Below, in pieces: positions 7,962-13,175 of a stretch of 13,175 nucleotides of DNA. Origin of the DNA: Cyclostephanos tholiformis (Eukaryota > Bacillariophyta > Thalassiosirophyceae > Thalassiosirales > Thalassiosiraceae); contig JALLPB010000941.1 of NCBI GenBank assembly GCA_036939975.1, forward strand, positions 1 to 13,175, given 5' to 3'. Position numbers and translations under genes: made by a program. The notes beneath the pieces are model-generated. The model did no database searches. It worked only from the letters and a program-made list of their open reading frames with translations, and was not told where the DNA came from. Position 1 is the stretch's first letter, and each line of letters starts with the position of its first letter.

Positions 7962-8154
7962 ATCTTACGAACTTGGTTGGCGCAAATACTCATAGAGGAG
8001 CACAGAGGAGAGAGTTGTGCGGAGTTGAAACGACAAGGATGGCTATTTCTGTTGCAATCATTTTTAGATATTACAAGTATTATCATTTTCAAGCCTCGCT
8101 GATGCAGTAGAAAAAAGATCGGGCGGTCCCTTTTCGCGAACAACTCGTGTAATC

Positions 8155-11100
8155 TTAAGCCATGTATCGATAGATCCTCCTGTCGTGTTCGTCCCTTTCT
8201 AAATACTCGCGTTCAATCAAGCTCTCGACTCGCTTCTTCACGAACTGCGGCGACGGAACAAACCTTCCAGACAGCTGCCTTGTCACCTCCGCGACGAGAT
8301 CGTTATGATTCATGGACTTCCTCGCCTTCATGACGCGAACGATCGCCGCCTCCAAGAGGTGGCGTCGGTCCTCCTCGACCGCTACGGGCACAGAAGACGA
8401 TCCGTCCACGAGCCCTCCGGCTCGATTAGACGATGAGGGACCAGTGTCGGGTCCTCCCACCCCACCACCCGCACCCGCAAATCCCTCGGCCGCGACGCCA
8501 CCGATTGCCGAGCCTGGAGCGGCGTCGCGCATGCTCACCAGGGGGATCTTCACTCTCGTCATCTTGCTCGTGAATTCGGAATTGTACGTGAAGGTGTCGT
8601 CGTCCCCCGATATGCCCTTACCCTTCGATCCCTTGCGCAGAATGCGATGCTTTGGCGTGCACAGGCTGACGAGGTGACGTCGCAATTCCTCCTCGGGAAT
8701 TTGTGTATCATCTCGTATCTGCTTGAGCGTGAGGGTGTCGCGCACGTTGAAGAGGACGAGGATGCACATCTGGTACGTGGTGACGCTCAAGTCGTGACGA
8801 CGGGGCTTCGTCGATCCCTTCGCGGGGGGGAGATTGAGGCGAATCTCCGCCGTTCCTGTTGACGTTTGCCACGACAGTTTTCGGCCAGTGTAGGTGGTTA
8901 GATAATAGTTCTTAAATCGGTCCATCGCCGCGCCGATGGCCGTGGGGAGGATGCATGGCTGGACGTTCTGGCTTGGCCAGTGCGAGTTTGACAGCACGCT
9001 GACCTCCACGTCTACAGACTTTCCGCCGTTCCCCGCATCCCGGACGTCTGGACTCGCATTGACCAGACCCTTCTTGTGCGTGCGGTACCTCTCGGCTGTC
9101 TCCTTCGAGATTCGCATGTCGTTAAACATGCCTTCGAGCTTGCTCGTGAATTGGTATCCGCACTCGGCCTTCAGTAGGCTCACCATGGCTCGCTCAGCCT
9201 CCTCGCTACCGCTCTTGTTTCCCAGTAAGCGCTTCGCGAGGTGATTCTTGTAATACGCCTCGAACACGTCCTTGTCGGCGAGGTACCGGAAGATGACGAT
9301 GACGCGATCGAGCTCCCTCGCCACCGTGCGCTCGTCGGCGCCGCGCAATCCCACTCTAAGGAGCTCGTCGACGTAAACCGCAAGGCAATTAGCGGCTCTG
9401 GCGTCGGCGTTCAGAAAGTCCTCAAACGCCTCACTCATCCTCTTCTGGGCCCTCTTCTCCCCCCTCATTGCGATCGAAACTACCGCGTTGAATCTCTCCC
9501 TCATGTCAAGCACACCCTTGACGAAAGCCGAGGGGGGGGCGACGCCTGTCTCCTGATCCCGTACGAGCGCTCGCCCGTCGAGTCGTATGCGCTCGGATAG
9601 CGCGTCTCGGAGGTGATTCACCGACGACGGGACTCGCCCGAAGAGGTCGTACATGGCAGCGAGGTCGGCGATGCGCGCCGTGTCGATGACCACGCCGGGG
9701 GACTCACCGAGGCCGCCGCCCGTTGCATGCGATCCCATCCCCCCAGGCCCTATCGCCATCATCCGTGCGTCCGCGCTTGCGGCCGCGACGCTGCCGACCG
9801 TGGGACTCCCAGCGACGATTTTGAGGATGCACGCGAATCCGCTGCCCTCCATCTCCACGAGGGTCCTGGCATGTCGTTCGATGAGCTCAGTCTCGACTAT
9901 CCGTAATAGCGCCATCCTCGTCTGATTCGGCAGGTCGAGGAGGGCGGCGCGGCTCTTCTCCTCCTCGAGTCGGATTTTGGCGCGTCGAACGTACTCCATT
10001 GCTGAGTACCTCGCTGCGGGCTTGCCGTCGTCGATGTCGTCTACTGCCCCCCCCCCGGGAACGGACGAGCCCGTCGCCTGCGCGCGGCTAAGACGACAGG
10101 CACTCTCCGTCCTGTAGAAGTCCTGACTCTCCCCCAGGAATGCCTCCTCGAAGTCGCGCTCGTATACGGGAATGTCGTCGCGCGACGACGACGACTTGCC
10201 GCCCACGCCCCCCCCCGACAATGTCGTCGTCCTTCCGCCGGAGGAGTAGGACGAGGATTGGTCCTGTCCAAGCTCCAGGAGCATCTGTATCAGGTCCCTC
10301 AATAGGGTCATGCGCTGGGGGGCGTCCTCAAGTCGATCGAGTCGATCCTGATGAATTGCGCGCAATAGGAGGCTCGATGCCACGGATCCGAGGAGGACGG
10401 GAGGTCCCGAACTCGATGACGACGGATGCGGCGACTTCTTCCTGGACGAGTCGTGGTGTTCGTCATCGACGTTTCCCCCGTCCCCCCCCCCATTGTCGTC
10501 GTTGTCGTCGTCGTCGTAGTCCTCCAGGTCCCTCTCCCACACCACCCTGCGGAACAGCCAAAGGCCGAGGTCGTACACCGGCCTACGACGGTGCTGTGGC
10601 ACGTAGGTCCTGTCCATGTACATGAATATATCCCGTACCATGACCATGGTTATACGATGCTCTCCCCACACGCGTGCCATTTCCTCGAGGAGTCGATATT
10701 GCGACGACGAGTCCACCCCGATGACGACGCCAGATGACGATGACGACATCATCATCGCCGTGTTATTCGTCCCGCCGCTCCCGGTACCTTCCCCCAGGCC
10801 TGGAATGGTCGTCATTCTCCCAGCGGACGCCCTCCCGAGTCGCACGAGCGACGCACCGCTCCTGCGCAAATGCATCCCCAATCGATCGCTCACGCCCTCG
10901 TACAGCAAATTTCCGTGCTTGTGCAATACGAGATTGTAAGCATTGCGATACAACTCCTCGAAGCTGAGGGTGGACGCGTTGCGATTGTGTATCTCGTCCA
11001 TCGCGGCTGCAAGCGACTCGAATGTCGCGCGGGCCGAATTCGCGTCCATTTGAGTGTACGATCGGAAGGGCTTTATCGTGAACTTTCGCGAATTGTTGCC

Positions 11101-11190
11101 ATTGTTGTTTCCGCCGTTGTTATTGTTATTATTATTCGAGGACGGCATGTTGTTGTTGTTGCCGCCGCCGCCGCGATTGAGGTAGGACAT
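8155..11190 (-). CDS. CUL3: Cullin-3-type ubiquitin-ligase scaffold, 1011 aa, single exon
   Basis: This is the scaffold of a cullin-RING E3 ligase. In the known family CUL3 binds BTB adaptors at its N-terminus and RBX1 at its C-terminus in nucleus and cytoplasm. The sequence shows an Asn/Gly-rich leader (residues about 9-33), FTIKPFRSYTQMD, then LSFEELYRNAYNLVLHKHG (about 74-92), a CUL3 hallmark. The cullin-homology core has AKRLLGNKSGSEEAERAM and CGYQFTSKLEGMFNDM (about 650-685). The winged-helix tail has IVRVMKARKSMNHNDLVAEV and ends SLIEREYLERDEHDRRIYRYMA. The NEDD8-acceptor lysine corresponds to Lys955, 56 residues before the end, as in human CUL3. It is about 240 residues longer than human CUL3. 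The excess is low-complexity insertions: acidic/Gly at about 226-245, Ser-rich near 250-265 and 315-340, a Gly/Ala stretch at about 460-500 and a Gly/Ala/Ser stretch before the neddylation domain. The ATG at 11190 has G at -3. No intron is needed. The cullin call is near certain; the CUL3 subclass is very likely. Confidence 0.93.
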   Translation of the reverse strand: MSYLNRGGGGNNNNMPSSNNNNNNNGGNNNGNNSRKFTIKPFRSYTQMDANSARATFESLAAAMDEIHNRNASTLSFEELYRNAYNLVLHKHGNLLYEGVSDRLGMHLRRSGASLVRLGRASAGRMTTIPGLGEGTGSGGTNNTAMMMSSSSSGVVIGVDSSSQYRLLEEMARVWGEHRITMVMVRDIFMYMDRTYVPQHRRRPVYDLGLWLFRRVVWERDLEDYDDDDNDDNGGGDGGNVDDEHHDSSRKKSPHPSSSSSGPPVLLGSVASSLLLRAIHQDRLDRLEDAPQRMTLLRDLIQMLLELGQDQSSSYSSGGRTTTLSGGGVGGKSSSSRDDIPVYERDFEEAFLGESQDFYRTESACRLSRAQATGSSVPGGGAVDDIDDGKPAARYSAMEYVRRAKIRLEEEKSRAALLDLPNQTRMALLRIVETELIERHARTLVEMEGSGFACILKIVAGSPTVGSVAAASADARMMAIGPGGMGSHATGGGLGESPGVVIDTARIADLAAMYDLFGRVPSSVNHLRDALSERIRLDGRALVRDQETGVAPPSAFVKGVLDMRERFNAVVSIAMRGEKRAQKRMSEAFEDFLNADARAANCLAVYVDELLRVGLRGADERTVARELDRVIVIFRYLADKDVFEAYYKNHLAKRLLGNKSGSEEAERAMVSLLKAECGYQFTSKLEGMFNDMRISKETAERYRTHKKGLVNASPDVRDAGNGGKSVDVEVSVLSNSHWPSQNVQPCILPTAIGAAMDRFKNYYLTTYTGRKLSWQTSTGTAEIRLNLPPAKGSTKPRRHDLSVTTYQMCILVLFNVRDTLTLKQIRDDTQIPEEELRRHLVSLCTPKHRILRKGSKGKGISGDDDTFTYNSEFTSKMTRVKIPLVSMRDAAPGSAIGGVAAEGFAGAGGGVGGPDTGPSSSNRAGGLVDGSSSVPVAVEEDRRHLLEAAIVRVMKARKSMNHNDLVAEVTRQLSGRFVPSPQFVKKRVESLIEREYLERDEHDRRIYRYMA

Positions 11191-11242
11191 GGCGAATTCG
11201 GTAGTGTTGAAAGGGATGTGTCGCGTCGCAGCGCGTGGGGGG

Positions 11243-11277
11243 AGATAAAAAGGGGGGGATAGATAAAAAGGGGGGAT
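11243..11277. repeat. 17-18 bp tandem duplication in the cullin 5' region
   Basis: The unit AGATAAAAAGGGGGGAT (17 bases) occurs at 11261-11277 and, with one extra G, at 11243-11260. On the cullin strand this reads as C-runs followed by TTTTTATCT, 53-87 bp upstream of the ATG, so it lies in the promoter or 5' leader. The TTTTTATC motif is TATA-like, but I have no evidence of use. Confidence 0.6.
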
Positions 11278-11399
11278 TGTATCCGCCCAAAACGAAAGAA
11301 GAAACGGCCGGTTGTTCCATATCTTCTGTCAATGCTTGATAATATGTACAAAAAACACTGCCACAGTAACTGTCAGGGTAGCTGCTACTGTCGGGTTAG

Positions 11400-11700
11400 T
11401 TCAATCCATTGGGCTAGTAGCTGTAGCCATAGCTATAATAGCCATACTAGCCTTGTTACTAGTCAAAGCCGAAGAAGCCGTGGGCATTGCCATGGGTGTA
11501 GCTATAGCCATAGCCATAGCCATAGATGTGGGCATTGACATAGCTGTCGGGGTAGCAATTAGCCATGGGCTTAGTAGCTGTTGGTGTTGGATTTGCCTAA
11601 TAGGGGGCCTAGGTGTTGTCATTGTTGTGGTTGTGGTTATGATCGGGGTCATGGTCATGGTCATGGTCATGGGCATAGCCATAGCCTTTGAAGTAGCATT
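11400..11700. repeat. Degenerate hexanucleotide repeat tract
   Basis: A run of 6-base periodic sequence has AGCCAT/AGCTAT copies at about 11421-11455 and 11499-11526, and four copies of GGTCAT at 11647-11670, with decayed versions between. The periodicity keeps long frames open on both strands (a hydrophobic Val/Ala/Ile frame on plus, a Met/Pro/Thr frame on minus), which are by-products of the repeat rather than genes. Confidence 0.7.
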
Positions 11701-11709
11701 ACTAGCAAT

Positions 11710-11984
11710 TCAGAAGACAGCCCCATCAACTGAAAGCAAACAGTCTTTGTCTGCATCTCCCCCTTCCTGTTTTCAAATTGAATCTTGTGCAGCAAAAAAT
11801 TTGAGTGTCTCATTTATGTAACAAATCATTTGCAGGAATAAACTTACCACCTCACTATCCAATTCAAATATCGAATTGATGTAACACCAGATATACTTAC
11901 GGCTTGTTTTGGGTCACTCTCCCCCAATGCTATCACAAAAGCTTTATCACTTGGTGAGGAATAGAGCTTCATAAAGGTCATGGC
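11710..11984 (-). CDS. Two predicted spliced exons of an unrecognised gene (partial)
   Basis: On the minus strand an 84-nt exon (11984-11901) is bounded by ATTATTTGTAG and GTAAGTAT, both near-consensus splice sites. It is open in only one frame, encoding AMTFMKLYSSPSDKAFVIAL then GESDPKQA. A second exon could start at 11766 after AATTTGAAAACAG and continue in phase as EGGDADKDCLLSVDGAVF to a TGA ending at 11710, across a 134-nt intron. I cannot find a confident upstream exon; the ATG in the first exon could also be the start, giving a 45-residue peptide. Another reading after the same donor uses GGATAG as acceptor, but it breaks the frame. The protein is not recognised. Confidence 0.35.
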
Positions 11985-13175
11985 CTACAAATAATGCCTA
12001 AATATTGAGGTGAGGGAAGGCGATTGGCAGTTGAGATCGTCCATAAATCTCCCACTCTGGCCTCCACAGAGCTATTTCTGCTGACACCCAAAATATGCTC
12101 AAAAGTGCAGATTCTCAAATCCTTTTGTTTCCCTGCCCCATGACCTCCTGTCCTGCATGAGATGCCTCCTCAACAGAATGTTATAATTGGGCAAAAAAAT
12201 TGGTGAGACATGAGATCTCAAGGAAGAAAACAACATGGACAAATATAACAAATACCATACCCCATTCAAACCATCATGAATACCCCAACATCAAACCATT
12301 CCCCCCATGGGGCTGAGTGGACAGCTAAATAATATGAACGCCTTCTGGCGGGAAGGACGAAACTCCCGCCGCATAGACTAAATACGTAGGAATCAGTACA
12401 ATTATGGTACAAAAAACACAACCACAACCAAAACGCAAACATCCCCACCATGGTGAGCTTCCGCCCCCTCCAGTGGCACGAATTTGATAGTAGTGCCAGT
12501 TCTGGCACATGGGCAACATGGGCATGGGGTTAGGAGAGTGCTCTACCAAAGCAATTTATTAAATTCAATAAAGTAATGGAGTAATAAATATATATTTAGT
12601 TGCCTATTTTTTTTCCTCAGAAAAATGTGCCAAACTCAACGGCAATTGTGATGACCATGCCACCGGGTGGATATGACCTGAGTCACATCAACCAATGGAT
12701 CATTTTGGTGGCTTCAAGCGAAGCCCCTAAATGCCGCTACCGGGCAAGTGCTTGTGCCATATTGCCCCGGCAGCCGCCATGGTCATCGATGGCAGCAACA
12801 CAACAAACACAACAAAAAACACAACTTTAAGCTAGCAATTACAATACTTAGTTAAAGCCGAAACGGACCCCCTACTCAGATCATTGATGCGACAAGCAGT
12901 GTGCAATGTAAAATGCCACAACTGTAGCTGAAGAGATCAGCTAAATTTTGGTACCTTTGGCTAGCTGAACGGACCAACATTGGAGAAAATATTACACTTT
13001 TGCAAAGCCCTAAAAAAATTGGACGGATAGGTCTGTCCATAGAGGTTAAGCTGTTAATTAATAAAATTATCACTACACGTGGAAAGTACTGTAATAATGA
13101 GAAATTCTGTCATCTGTCATCACGAAGGAGGGGCGCATGAGAGAGTCCGGCATCAGGGGGGGGGGGGCAATGTTT
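11985..13175. other. Region without a supported gene
   Basis: I see no confident gene here. A plus-strand frame from about 12600 to 12830 follows a TTTTTTTTCCTCAG acceptor-like tract and encodes KNVPNSTAIVMTMPPGGYD and a Gln/Thr-rich end, but nothing supports it further. Minus-strand frames around 12266-12549 have no motif. A run of 13 G lies at about 13157-13168, near the window end. The 14-mer GGTTAAGCTGTTAA at 13044-13057 also occurs at 41-54. Confidence 0.45.

Noticed and set aside
10140..10625. 161-residue plus-strand frame rich in Arg/Pro/Ser
   Set aside because: It lies wholly antisense to the cullin gene and mirrors its GC-rich third positions.
11312..11821. 169-residue hydrophobic plus-strand frame resembling a membrane protein
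   Set aside because: The Val/Ala/Ile pattern comes from hexamer repeats (GCCATA, GGTCAT) translated in frame; the opposite strand is open for the same reason. There are no loop or topology features beyond the repeat.
12600..12830. Plus-strand frame preceded by a polypyrimidine-CAG acceptor
   Set aside because: There is only one splice-like signal, no partner exon and no recognisable protein motif; the end is CAA/ACA simple sequence.
1..13175. tRNA, rRNA, CRISPR array or bacterial-type operon
   Set aside because: I saw no cloverleaf-like set of arms, rRNA core sequence or regularly spaced repeat-spacer array. Gene structure is eukaryotic.

Overview
This is nuclear DNA of a eukaryotic microalga, most likely a diatom (possibly a centric one). 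Three things support that. There are short GT-AG introns (67-134 nt). There is an unmistakable cullin-3 gene with long low-complexity insertions. There is also a multi-exon gene whose Cys/His-rich modules I recall from uncharacterised proteins expanded in diatoms, a recollection I could not verify here. The taxonomic call is inference.

Layout: (1) 1-1510 is AT-rich intergenic DNA with a 28-bp perfect inverted repeat (1047-1150) and no convincing gene. (2) 1511-2647 (+) is an intronless gene for an unrecognised protein of 378 residues. (3) 2648-3247 is a short convergent intergenic space. (4) 3248-6543 (-) is a seven-exon gene that I assembled by hand. It encodes a predicted 934-residue protein with a repetitive disordered N-terminal half and two related C-x2-C-x(29-32)-H-x3-C modules. 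Two of its exons are only 22 nt, and one intron stays open in frame. (5) 6568-7200 (-) holds a possible 5' extension of that gene, a tandem duplicate of it, and several degenerate direct and inverted repeats. (6) 7200-8150 has a GC-rich island and a small serine-rich ORF, both of uncertain status. (7) 8155-11190 (-) is a single-exon cullin-3-type gene of 1011 residues with the neddylation lysine intact. (8) 11191-13175 holds a tandem repeat just upstream of the cullin, a tract of degenerate hexamer repeats, a pair of predicted minus-strand exons (11710-11984), and otherwise DNA in which I see no gene.

The genes are not an operon and need not cooperate. The cullin would scaffold a ubiquitin ligase. 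The zinc-finger-like gene has no established role. The most unusual item is the two-module protein, with its micro-exons and repeat expansion.
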